Source: Didymodactylos carnosus
Taxonomy: Eukaryota > Rotifera > Eurotatoria > Philodinida > Philodinidae
Reading direction: 5' to 3'
Assembly (NCBI GenBank): GCA_905250885.1
Contig: CAJNOQ010003318.1
Location: 1-20,660 of the forward strand
DNA: 20,660 nt
The notes under the pieces are model-generated. The model saw nothing but the letters and a program-made list of their open reading frames with translations. It was not told where the DNA came from and ran no database searches. Positions 1 to 10,235 of this stretch are shown here, piece after piece; position 1 is the stretch's first letter, and every line of letters begins with the position of its first letter. The position numbers and the translations under genes are program-made.

Positions 1-196
1 AAAAATTCGATATCTCAGCAACAAAGCTGATTGCGCACGAACCAAGTTGGGATTCTTCATAGTCCATGAGGATCTACATTTTAAAAATAGTCCCACTCAA
101 AAAGATTTTTAGCACCTCAGGCGGTTCTCTCGTTAGTCGGTTAGTTCACCGGAAAAAAAATTTCCAGTCTGGATTTGGACTCGCACCAGCCCTGTC
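1..196. other. Leader/5' flank, possibly part of an interspersed repeat
   Basis: This stretch is visibly less AT-rich than most of the window and lacks its usual long T runs, although an A8 run is present at 153-160. No coding homology was recognised. It may be the 5' UTR or promoter of the AKAP1-like gene, or the edge of a dispersed repeat running in from the left. I see no TATA box I would defend. Confidence 0.3.
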
Positions 197-276
197 ATGA
201 TGATCGTATGCTATACGATATTTGTTTCTAACAAGCAAGAGATCTTTCTACTCTTTTTCGTCTTTTGGCACGAAAT
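197..276 (+). other. AKAP1: Tentative first coding exon of the AKAP1-like gene
   Basis: Tandem ATGs at 197 and 200 open 26 codons plus two bases that end at a consensus donor, GTAAGT (277-282). The next exon has a strong pyrimidine-rich acceptor (AG at 737-738) and starts on the third codon base, so the phases fit exactly. The encoded stretch includes a hydrophobic run, IFLLFFVFW (residues 16-24), suited to a membrane or mitochondrial anchor such as AKAP1 proteins carry at the N-terminus. An in-frame TAG at 134-136 makes 197 the first in-frame ATG. The model is inferred from phase, signals and hydrophobicity, not homology; the true first exon could lie upstream of the window. Confidence 0.48.
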
Positions 277-3200
277 GTAAGTAAACTTCGAGAGAAAAAA
301 CTTTGAATCAATACATAAGTGAATATATTTCCAACCAGATTTTGAAAGGATAAAAAACCTGTATCACCTACAAATCTTTTTTTTTCTGTTTTTTTTCAAC
401 TTCTAAGCAAACTACAGTCATGGAGCTTTTTAAGTATTTTTAGTCCTAGTAGAATTTTACCATTTTCCGGTCAATAATCATCTTATCTCGATTTTTGTTC
501 TAAATTTTATGTTTATTTTTTGTTCGTTTAATAAATATGTGTCACATGTTTTTTATATTTGTTGCTTTTCTCCTATTTTTGCGATCATCTTATTTTTCTT
601 TAACGAAGTGAATGTCATTCTCGTTTTTTTGTTTCACTTCTCTGTATTAGTTGTAGATGTTGAATTTGAAATGAAAATATCATAGATATTTTAATGCTAA
701 ATAATAAATCTAACTTTGTTTCTTCTTTTCTTTTTAAGATCGTTTTTTCATTCATGTAATAATTCGATCGTAACAGATGAATATCTTCCAATAACTAATA
801 ATAATGAACAATCACCATTGTTAAAATCCAAAGTATTTTTAACTGATCCATCAACAACAACTACAACAATGTCATCTAATTTTACTGATGAATTAGCATT
901 GTCTTATTTAAAACAAACATGTGATCAACAATGTCAAACGGATGATGTAGATATAAGTGTCATTCGAAAAAAGACAAATGATCAAGAAATTCAAACTATA
1001 TTTTCACCATCACTTCAACATGAATTAACCATTGTACCTTCGACTTCTTCGACAAAATTAAATGATTATCCTAAAATTGAACACGATGAATTTGCAACAA
1101 AAATTACATATGATAATATAGCTGATTATAAACTTGAAGATAAAATGCCAAGAAGTAGTAGTATTGAAAGTGGTTTAATTGATTGTTCAAATGAAGATGA
1201 ATTTTGTTTGATTGCTACTACTGCTAATAGTACTAATGATAATAGTAGTAATCAAGAGAATGACAAACAACAAACAATTATTGATCAGACGAACGAAGAT
1301 GTCGATCAAGTATTACCATGTACACCTTCAGTACAATTAATCGAAAATGATGTGAAGAACGAGACCCAAGAAGATGAACAAACTCTTGAGATACAATTAA
1401 CTCCAACAACAAAACGTTTATGGTCTGATATTGTAGATGAAACAGCCAATGACGATAAACAAAAAGAAATATTATCAACAAAATCTGAAAATAATGATAC
1501 AAATCTCACTAAAACAGTACAACAACCACAACAACAGTCCATATTAACAAATGGTTATCATAATGAAACTGATCAAACAACTAATATTCAATCACATAAA
1601 ACACTAACAAAACCCCGTGTTACATCCACAATTGATCATTTACCACCACAAACTGATAATAGAATTTCTTCATCATCCTCTTCATCACTTTCTCCTACAA
1701 CACCAACGGCAGTAACCTCACAGAAAATGAAACCAAATGCCAATAAACCACGTCATCATAACAATATCTGGTATTCCTATGATTATCCCTATGATTATGG
1801 ATATACGAACGGAAAAGAGAATAATTATTATTATAACAATAACAACAGTAGTCATTCAACAAAAAAAGATCAGATTAAAACAAATGGTACTGCAACAACA
1901 ACATTAACATCATCCACAGCAACGACTTCATCTAAACAATTGGTCGATAATACAAGTAAATCAAGTACAAACACTACGCCATCAACAACAGCTAAAAATC
2001 AAAATTCAACGAATAAAAAAACAAAACAGAAACAACAAGTGAATATAACTAATACATCAACATCGAATGAACTAGATAAATCAAAAAGCTCAAATCTTCT
2101 TGATGAACAAAATGAAAATTATTTCTTCGATGATCAGGTATGAGCATTTGTCGTAGATAAGTGCATAACTTCTATTTTATTAATTCGAGGAAAAGAAAAT
2201 TCTTCGGTTAATTGCAGTGTTTGCAGTAGTTTTAAATAAGGATAAATTGCAGTGAGTGAATAAATAGAAGCATTATATTTCAATATTTCTACAAATCTTT
2301 TAATCAATGTGTACAGCCGAACGTGCCAGAGTGAAAATCTATCGCTCTTTTACCTTCGGCTTATTTGTTATCTCTTACAGTTTACAGATGCCTATTTTTT
2401 CGTTCGCTTTGCTATATTTTAAGCTACTACTACCAGCTTATTATCTGGTCAAACATGAGAAAAAACCAAATGTAGTTTCAATTTAATCATAGTCTAAATT
2501 CATTTATTCCATAGTACCTCTTAAAGTATGGTATTATTATACGATAATGATGCAAGTAATAAGTTATACTATATCAGTTCTTTTTCATTTGCTAAATTAG
2601 TAGAACGAAGTGATCTATCATATCTAATTATATTAGCAGTTCATCATCGAGCCATTTGTATACTTTTTTATCGTTCATTTGGACAGTAGGGAAATGAATA
2701 TAGAAGACTAACTATATGTATTTCATGCTGAAAAGCTGTCAACTTTAGATAAAGTAGAAAAAATGTGCGTATTGCTTTTCATTGGTTTGAAATAGAGGGA
2801 AACAAGCTCGATTATAATAAAAAAACTTTCTAAAAATGACTTTTAAGATCTGAAGTGATATCTTCATTTTAGAAGACGAAAATACAGTAAAAATGTTTAA
2901 TATAATCTCCCTTTCAATACTTCGAAACTCATTTAATCTCACATTCAATAGTCTTAGAGAGATTATTACTATTGAAGGGAGTGCGATTAGGGATCCAAAT
3001 CTTCTGATTTTTGAAACTTTTTCTGCCTTGTTTCTGCTCTTTTTTGCCCTAAGGTCTACTGATTTTCTGATTTTCTACTTCTTTTTCTCAGGTTTTTCTG
3101 ATTTTGGACTTTTATTTTCTGATTTTCGTGTTTTGGATCTGAGATCCCTGAGTGTGATACACTGATAAACATTTTATTCAAAAGTTAAAAAAAAAGAGAT

Positions 3201-5842
3201 TTACCGTCTGTTTTGTTCTATGTTTTACTCTCTATAATATAAGTGTCCTTAAGATTATTTTAATAAATATCAAAAATGAAATAATCATTTTTTAAAGAAT
3301 TTTATAAAAAGATATTGATGTTCTTAGCGATATCTTTCATATTGATTTTCAAGAACTGTTGTTGAATAGAGAAAATCATTATTAAATTATATATTTTTAA
3401 AAATATTATTGATAAGAATTGCAAAGCTTATCGAGACACATCACACATGTGAGAGAATTCATATCTTTTAAAAAGTTTTGCACCTTTTCTCTCAATAATT
3501 TATTGCTCTTCAAAACGATAAATGTGTGAAAATAACACACGGCGTTATCGAACATTGTTTGATAAATAACAATCACAATAAGTTTAGTTTTAGTGACTGA
3601 ATGTAAAAGTTTGCACTTCCTTCTCCATGAGATTAAAATCTTTTCATCTCCTGCCTATTTGTAAAAGAATAGATCAAAACTTATTGGAGTATATGTATCG
3701 TTAAAAGAAAAGTTATAGTAATAGTAGAATAGTAGTACACACACACACACATATATATATAGATATATATATATATTTATATATGTATTACGTTTATCCA
3801 GAAAAAGAATAAAAAAATGATAAAACATAGGCGCTCTATCATTCATAAATAATACATGTTTTTTTTTAGATAGACAAGGACGAAAAACCTAATTACTATG
3901 TCTTATGTCAAATGAGGGCAAATTCTTTGTCTAAAATATTTAGGTTGTTTTTGCTTTGAAGTAGAATGGAACTATTTCGTTTTTTTTTTATAATCACAAC
4001 TGATAGTTAACATTGAAGAGACATTTTGATATATTATCATATAATGTTTTTATAAAATTGACATTTTTTCTTATTGAGAATGATGTTTAGTAGAAGAAAA
4101 TATGGGCATTTGAGAAAAATACGTTTTTATTAATCCTTAATATAATAAAAATTGCATTGATTGCTAGTAGAAATGAAATTAATGTCAACAGAGAATTTCT
4201 ATCAGTCCAATATGAAAACACTATATTAGGGTTAACTTGTCAAATAAGGTGTGTGACCCAAGGCAGATGGTTAGCTTTTGTTCGTCCTGAATATTGACAG
4301 TCCAATAATACTGATGTCAAAAGGCATAAACGAAAATTATCTAAAATTTAGGTACCAATGACAAAAGATCAAGAAATTATTATATATGAATTTCATTTTC
4401 CCGTTCATTATTGTGGACGTCTTATTGGTAAACAAGGTGTACACGTTGATTATATTAGACAAACAACACAAGTTGATCTTGTTGTTCGTGATGATCCTGT
4501 TTCATGGGAAAAACAAATTGTTGCTTTACATGGTAAAGAAAAAATAAATGCTTTTTTTTATTAAATAATCAGATTTTTCATTTTATATTTGACTCTTCAG
4601 GACGTCGAGCTGATGTCGAAAAAGCTCTTAATTCGATTGCCGAACGTTTTCCTCCAAGTATTTATAAAGGCATTGTTTTCAAACCCATTCATAAAAAAAT
4701 TGTATTAAGACGGCGAACACCAGAACGATTTGCCGTATCATCAGGATCTCAAGTAAGACATTAAATCATTAAAAAGACTATGAAAAAGTTTGATTGCAAT
4801 TGTTGTTTTAGTTATATTTATCGGATACAACAATGACCGATATTATTGTAACAAGTGTTGTATCGTGTAATCATATATTTGTACAACAATTACAGCATCC
4901 ATCCTATTCTGAACTTGTAAGATTAGACAATTCAATGTCATTATTTTATACTCATACTGAAATGACACCATTATTGCCAAGACCAATTCAGCGTAAGTCA
5001 ATGAATTTTACACTTTTATTCATTTTTAGACTTATTAAGAAAAACAAAACTACGTCAATGACTATTTTGATATGCTTAATATTTTATCAAAGTATATAAA
5101 ATCCTTTTAGCTGGTGTTGTGTGTGCGGCTCCGACACAAGTTGGCTGGTTTCGTGCACTAATTACAGATTACAATAGTAATGATGATATGGCAATGATTA
5201 AATTTCTTGACTATGGCGGTTATTTGTACATACACGCAAATACATTGAGAGTATTGAGGTATGCTCTGTTTACTTGAATTTTTTCGGATTTTCTACACTG
5301 TTTCTATATCCATTTAGGCAAGACTTTATGTTTATTCCATTTCAAGCCGCTGAAGTTTATCTTGATAGTGTTTTACCAATTGAAGGTATGCTTTTATCAA
5401 TTATAAAATAAGAAAAATAATTTTTCGTTTATTTTAGGACAAGATGATTTTCTTCCTGAACAAATTAATGCTGTTAAGTCATCCATATCAGGAAATGTAT
5501 TGAAAGCAATTATAACCGGTTATCATTATGATGGACTTGCATTCATTCAGTTAACTAGACCAGATGATTATAGTGTAAGTGACACTCTATTAGCCATATG
5601 TGCACAACATGTACAATTGTCTAAGGTCTAGGCGTGATTAGCAAAGCTTGTGGGAAGTTTTTTACTATGGAAATTCTAGAATATAGCCGTGCCTATTTTT
5701 ACTTTAGGGTCGAATAGTCAATATTGAAATTCAAAACATTGTTAATCAGGCATTGACATCGCCGTCGTTGTCGATTTCTTCTCCCGATATCACAAGTACT
5801 GCTTTAAATACAATAAATGATGTAACTACTACAGCATGTTAA
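197..5842 (+). CDS. AKAP1: AKAP1-like mitochondrial A-kinase anchor protein (KH + Tudor), multi-exon
   Basis: Spliced gene. Firm exons: 739-2137, 4352-4532, 4601-4752, 4812-4992, 5111-5258, 5318-5385, 5438-5574, 5708-5842 (TAA 5840-5842). A tentative first exon is 197-276. All junctions are GT-AG and phases agree; the joined protein is 826 residues. Residues 28-493 are a disordered Ser/Thr/Asn/Gln-rich region. A KH domain follows (about 500-570) with the GXXG loop GKQG at 519-522 inside CGRLIGKQG. A Tudor domain follows (about 610-740), with HIFVQQLQHP, the VVCAAP strand and the DYGGY motif at 698-702, then FQAAEVYLDSVLP. The KH-then-Tudor order and these phrases match animal AKAP1, which tethers PKA and mRNA at the outer mitochondrial membrane. 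TDRKH is the alternative, but it has two KH domains. No firm PKA-RII helix is seen. The C-terminus after the Tudor domain is short and low-complexity. Confidence 0.87.
277..738 (+). other. Proposed AKAP1 intron 1
   Basis: A 462-nt T-rich stretch bounded by GTAAGT at 277 and a strong polypyrimidine tract ending in AG at 738. Nothing else is seen inside it. If the first exon at 197-276 is wrong, this is simply upstream intron or flank. Confidence 0.45.
2988..3150. mobile_element. MITE-like insertion, possible hAT type
   Basis: A 163-bp block begins TAGGGATCC and ends GAGATCCCTG, so its ends are short imperfect inverted repeats (TAGGGATC against CAGGGATC). It is flanked by 8-bp near-direct repeats, AGTGCGAT (2980-2987) and AGTGTGAT (3151-3158), one mismatch apart. 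The interior is T-rich with the phrase CTGATTTT repeated several times. An 8-bp target duplication and G-rich ends fit non-autonomous hAT elements. The ends are short, so chance is not excluded. Confidence 0.5.
3737..3785. repeat. (AC)n-(AT)n compound microsatellite
   Basis: Seven AC units (3737-3750) run directly into an AT tract with one AG and one TT interruption. It lies inside the large AKAP1 intron. Confidence 0.9.
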
Positions 5843-6650
5843 GTGAAACGTGAATTATCATATATATCTCTTTTTCTGTGTTTCTAACTCTTTTTTTTTC
5901 CTCTTTGTGCTTTTATCACCGGTTGAATGTGATTTTGTTTTTCTTGTTTCTTTTTCTTTTAATGGATGATATTATCAAAACTACACACACATAAACGCAG
6001 GAAAATGTTTGTTTGTTGTTGTTTTTTTCTGAAAACTTTCGTCTTTCAGAAAAATATCCTTTTTGTTTGTTTGTAATTTTATTCATTGAACGTGATTATC
6101 TGTTATCTCGTTATTGTTTGTTTGTTTTCTTTTTTCTTTTCTTTTTGCACTTCTGCTCTTTTCTTGTCTCTGACCTTGTTCAGAACTGTTTGAAACTTAG
6201 TAGAGTCGATTTGGTTGCTTGTTTTTGATGTTGTTATTCCTTTGTTTCTTTTTGATATAAAAGCACTTCACAAAACCTTTGTATCTTAATGACCGCCAGA
6301 CAAAAGTGTATACCAGAAAACAATTACGCTTTAGCGAGCAGAATAAACTATTGGATCACGTGTATGAGTGCACGTTTTTGAGAAGGCAAAATTAGCTGGT
6401 AATTTGAGCAATAAATGATTAGATGTTAGAACCTCCATAACAGGCAATGGATATGTTAAAAATTTCCAGTGAGATGTTGCTTTCTTTATTAAACCAAAAA
6501 CAGTGCACTATTGAAACTAGAGAAAATGTGCTCGTTTTTGTACTGAAAACGATATCAGACAAAAGTTAGAATACCAATTTCAAAGCTCAAAAGAACGATC
6601 GCATATGGATGATTTCTTACGCTTTGCTTAAGCCCTGGGTTTGTAATGTT
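5843..6650 (+). other. AKAP1 3' UTR/downstream region
   Basis: T-rich sequence with no coding signal follows the AKAP1 stop codon. Two AATAAA hexamers on the + strand, at 6342-6347 and 6410-6415, are candidate polyadenylation signals for the AKAP1 transcript, giving a 3' UTR of about 0.5-0.6 kb. This is motif-based only. Confidence 0.35.
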
Positions 6651-6844
6651 CCTCTTTTCCTCTTTTATTTTTTTCCTCTTTAATCCAAGCCCCTTCCTCT
6701 TGAGCAAATTTTCCTCCTTTTCCAGGTTTTTTAGCAAAAATACCAGAATTCAGGCTATTTTTAGATCTGAAAGTAGTTTCAGATATATTTTTTTATCAAT
6801 GCCTTCATATCAAACAAAAAATTCAGTAACTCATGGTTACAGTA

Positions 6845-7099
6845 GATGAAGTCCCTGTGAGATGATGGTTAAAGCAAGATGCTATGGAATCAACATTCGT
6901 ATGAACATTGTGTAAAATGGGCAAATTAGATTGTGGAAATAAAGGATGGCAGTCGATAGTACAGCATATGAAGAAAGATAAACACCATGAAAAAATCAAA
7001 GAGTTGAAAGAAAATACATTCATTTCTCCAACATTTTCGTCTCATACAGCCACAACTTTATCACAAAGTTCATCTACATTCACTTTTAAACTAGAATAA
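6845..7099 (+). pseudogene. Broken BED/C2H2-like zinc-finger fragment, probable transposase or KRAB-like relic
   Basis: A reading frame ending at TAA (7097-7099) contains TLCKMGKLDCGNKGWQS followed by IVQHMKKDKHHEKIKEL. This is a C-x5-C spacing with a later H-x5-H pair, resembling the N-terminal zinc fingers of hAT-type transposases and related domesticated proteins. The frame is interrupted by TGA at 6863-6865 and again at 6902-6904, just before the first cysteine of the finger. Each could be a decayed arginine codon. No catalytic domain follows: after the finger there is only a Ser/Thr-rich tail. I read it as a decayed fragment. A short hybrid exon is possible, but no splice context supports it. 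Confidence 0.5.
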
Positions 7100-7263
7100 C
7101 TCCCTTTTGTTATGTTTTTCTCAATTTTTTACGCGTGAAACACGGAAAAAAATACTTTAAGTGGGATGAAATCATTTCTTTGAGAGCTGTAAGCCACTCT
7201 GATATATGATGGTGTTGACCACTCCTTGCTACTCCCACATTCTTGATACCAAGAGTCCGTTAT

Positions 7264-7703
7264 TAGGGGTTGCAGTATTACTATTACTCATGTATTACAT
7301 TACCGAGGAAAGTAATACTAAAAGGTGTATATTACTGTCAGTAATCTTCCATGCATTTCTATTACTAGTAACAGTAATACTGAACAGTATTCCTTTTACC
7401 AGTAACAGTAATATTCATAAAATTAGTACTACTTTCCAGTAAAGTAATACAAGAAAGAAAAAAAAAATTAAATAGGGGGCGCCACAATCAATACAAAACA
7501 ATATGGTGGGTTCGTGTTAATAGTGGCGCCCCTACTGAATTTTTTTTTCTTCTATTACTTTACTGAAAAGTAATACTAATTTGATGAGTATTACTGTTAC
7601 TGGTAATAGGAATACTGTTCAGTATTACTGTTACTAGTAACAGTAATATAATATATACAATATTTGTATTACTGGTAACAGTAATAGTAACGTGCCACCC
7701 CTA
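7264..7703. mobile_element. Fold-back (long inverted repeat) element with hAT-like ends
   Basis: A 440-bp element starts TAGGGGTTGCA and ends TGCCACCCCTA. It is flanked by the direct repeat CCGTTATTA at 7257-7265 and 7705-7713, which overlaps the left tip by two bases, as expected for a target duplication of about 8 bp. Its left (7264-7485) and right (7523-7703) halves are imperfect reverse complements around a 37-nt loop. One segment of about 33 nt, including ACTGAACAGTATTCC, is shared identically. The arms are built from GTAATA/TATTAC units. No ORF encodes a transposase, so it is non-autonomous. The TAGGGG ends and 8-9 bp duplication point to the hAT superfamily; that assignment is inference. 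Confidence 0.75.
7473..7534. repeat. Inner inverted repeat and loop of the fold-back element
   Basis: TAGGGGGCGCCAC (7473-7485) and GTGGCGCCCCTA (7523-7534) are inverted copies, apart from one extra G, around a 37-nt loop. They resemble the outer tips of the same element, so the element appears to have two nested pairs of hAT-like ends. Confidence 0.65.
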
Positions 7704-7713
7704 CCCGTTATTA

Positions 7714-10235
7714 GTAAATCATAGTAGCTTTTATATTGATGTAGTAGTAAGTAGTAGTAATTTTATTTAGTCCTTGATCTTAAAACTGACTTGGTGATGA
7801 TGAAAGTTTAAAAGAAACTTTGTCTAGATCATACCGAACGATCTGATGAAATTCTATTGTCTCTATTATTGTAGATCGATTCAAAAAAATATTCAATAAG
7901 AGTATTTTTTATATTCCTTTTAACCGTGTTTACTTCAAAGTAATTTCGATTGATGATTTCACTTAGGATGGAATGATTTCTAATTTTTTCTGCGAATAAT
8001 AACTATTTGTACGGTCACACACTACTCGAACGAGAAAAACTATAGTGTATTGTCCAAGATGAGACGCGAATGTGTCTTTTGTTTAAACGATGTATCAAAT
8101 ACAAACTAAAGATAGTGAAGTGTACTTTTCAGTCGAAATATGTGCATTCAAATGAAGATAAATTAAGTAAAAGCAAAAGATTTATTCTGGAATTCCGTGA
8201 AACATGATCAGATGAAAACTCTAACTTCCTTCGTGGATAGGATGAAATACTTCGTCTTATCTCATTCCATTACGATCTCTTATCTTCAATTCTGTTAGAT
8301 GTAATTGATAACTTTATTTTGTACTCATTCCATCGTACAAACATAACAACTGTGCATTTATTTCATTACTCCAGACTATTATTTACTGTAATACAATGGT
8401 TTTTTGAGAAAATACGCGAAAGAGTAACATCCTTTCATAACTTTGGTTTCAGCTGTGTTATAAACATTGATTTGCATTTAATCATTGTCTACTAAGCGGA
8501 ATCAACATTTTAATGAACTGATATCTGTTAATGACCAATAGCGAAATTTTATTTGATAAATCTATTTGTCGTAAAAAAAATAATATTTTTATCTACAAGT
8601 CACTGACAGATTCCACATGACAAAAATACTGAAATTTCATCTGATTAAGTTGTTGTGTGTCAGAAAATGAAACTGTTCATAGACATATAAAACAAACATG
8701 AATATAAAATGGAAAAAAAAGCAGATCACTATGATGTGATCGATTTCGCGAAAAGACCGCAAGGACAGTGAATTTAGAAAAAAGATAAAGCATCCTGTGT
8801 GTTATGAATCGGCAAAAAAATCGTTGATTAATCGCGGTTTTTTTTCAAATAGACACGCAATAGTGTATGTTCATGAAATCTAGTACTACACTTTGTTTTC
8901 TTTCTATTCCTTTGTTTTTTTTCATATAAATTTTTTTAAATGACCTAAAAAAGATTTGTCCAGTCTCATCACATACAACTGTGATTGTGAATTAAATTGA
9001 GTACATCGACGAGCCATGTAAATATAGTACAAAAAAAAATTTTAATTTTTTTTTATTTTTCTTTCGTTCTTGCATTTTATGCATAATTGTAAAACACAAT
9101 GGTGCATGAACGATCTTAAAAAGACCGTCGGTTAACTTTATGAACCGCGGGTAATTGCTGGTTTTTATAGAAAATGACGACATGGGATGTGAAAAAGAGG
9201 CTAAGATAATATTAAACAAACACAGATGCGTGCAAAGGCTGAGAAAAATGGTAGACTTTTCACTCTACTTTTTTGCTACGGACATACTCATAGCTTGTTT
9301 TTGAAATAGAAAAGAAAAAAAACTTCATGTCTAGGTTTATCGTCAATACTCAAAATAGAAGTAAAAACAGACAGAGATTTTGTTTCAACGATGTGTGTAA
9401 ACAGATGGTTTCTTCGAAAAGTAACTAAGAGAGATCTTTGAAATGAGTATAGTTGAGCAATTGATTGTAACAAAGAAAAAATACAAACAATAAAAAAAAA
9501 GAAAAACGTGTTTAACTCCTTCTCTTCTTACCATCTTCTCCTCTTTAATGGAAAATTGAATACTTGTTTTATGATATAGAAAGAAAGGTATATTTAAAAA
9601 GTTTAGCTGTACAAAGTAATATTTTTTTTTTTTCACTGTAAATTGAGCTTACAGTAATTGAAAAGAGCACCACCGTATACACGTTTGAAAATAATCAACA
9701 GAAAAAAACAAGTCAAATACTGAAACTTTAACAAGAAAATATTTGTTAGAAAAAGATAGTGCACACATATAAAAATAGAAATATACAATGGTATTTTTAT
9801 GACCGGTTTCTCAATTTGGTCACAAGAAAATATTTTTTAAAAAAGTAAAATGAATACCAATGTATTGTGTGTGAACTCTTTTTAAATTAAAAATTCAAGA
9901 AAAATTGCAATGACTAGATTAATATCGAGATTAACTGCATTAGTAAAAGATTAGTAACAAAATAACAAAACATCGTCATGTTTTTGGACCATATAAAATA
10001 TGTATGATCATTTTTAAATTATTTTTGAAAAGATATTGGAAAAAAATATTTAAGTAAAATTATTTTTGGGAATAAATTCTCTTAAACATAAAGTTTTTAT
10101 AAGAAATAAAAATGATTATCACATTATATTGGGAAAGCGAAAGACTTGTTCTAACTACACTTTCTCAAAATTTAAAGAATCTATGTTACTGCATTTAGTT
10201 TTCAATAAAATTAAAGAAAAATATATTTTTATATA
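7714..10235. other. Convergent intergenic region between AKAP1 and SK
   Basis: About 2.5 kb of AT-rich sequence with frequent short homopolymers. Open frames here are short, unconserved and hydrophobic or lysine-rich, as expected from AT-rich noise. I recognise no gene, tRNA or further repeat. It must include the 3' UTR of the SK channel, just left of 10236. Confidence 0.6.

Larger units (their letters stand above)
2138..4351 (+). other. AKAP1 large intron (2.2 kb)
   Basis: The donor GTATGAG follows CAG at 2137, and the acceptor AG is at 4350-4351. The flanking exons join in phase 0. At 2,214 nt it is far longer than the 52-133-nt introns downstream in the gene. It holds a MITE-like insertion (2988-3150) and an AC/AT microsatellite (3737-3785). 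No supported coding sequence is inside it. Confidence 0.8.

Noticed and set aside
170-215. tRNA-like phrase on the minus strand near GTGCGAGTCCAAATCC
   Set aside because: Slight resemblance to a T-arm only; I could not build an acceptor stem or anticodon arm.
2893-3165. Plus-strand 90-codon ORF in the AKAP1 intron
   Set aside because: Its Phe/Ser/Asp-rich sequence comes from the T-rich CTGATTTT repeats of the MITE-like insertion; no start context or homology.
7206-7442. 78-codon ORF over the fold-back element
   Set aside because: Reads through the GTAATA/TATTAC arm units; not protein-like and not a transposase.
8729-8746. Short palindrome GATCACTATGATGTGATC
   Set aside because: Isolated small imperfect palindrome with no adjacent gene or repeat; expected by chance in this length.
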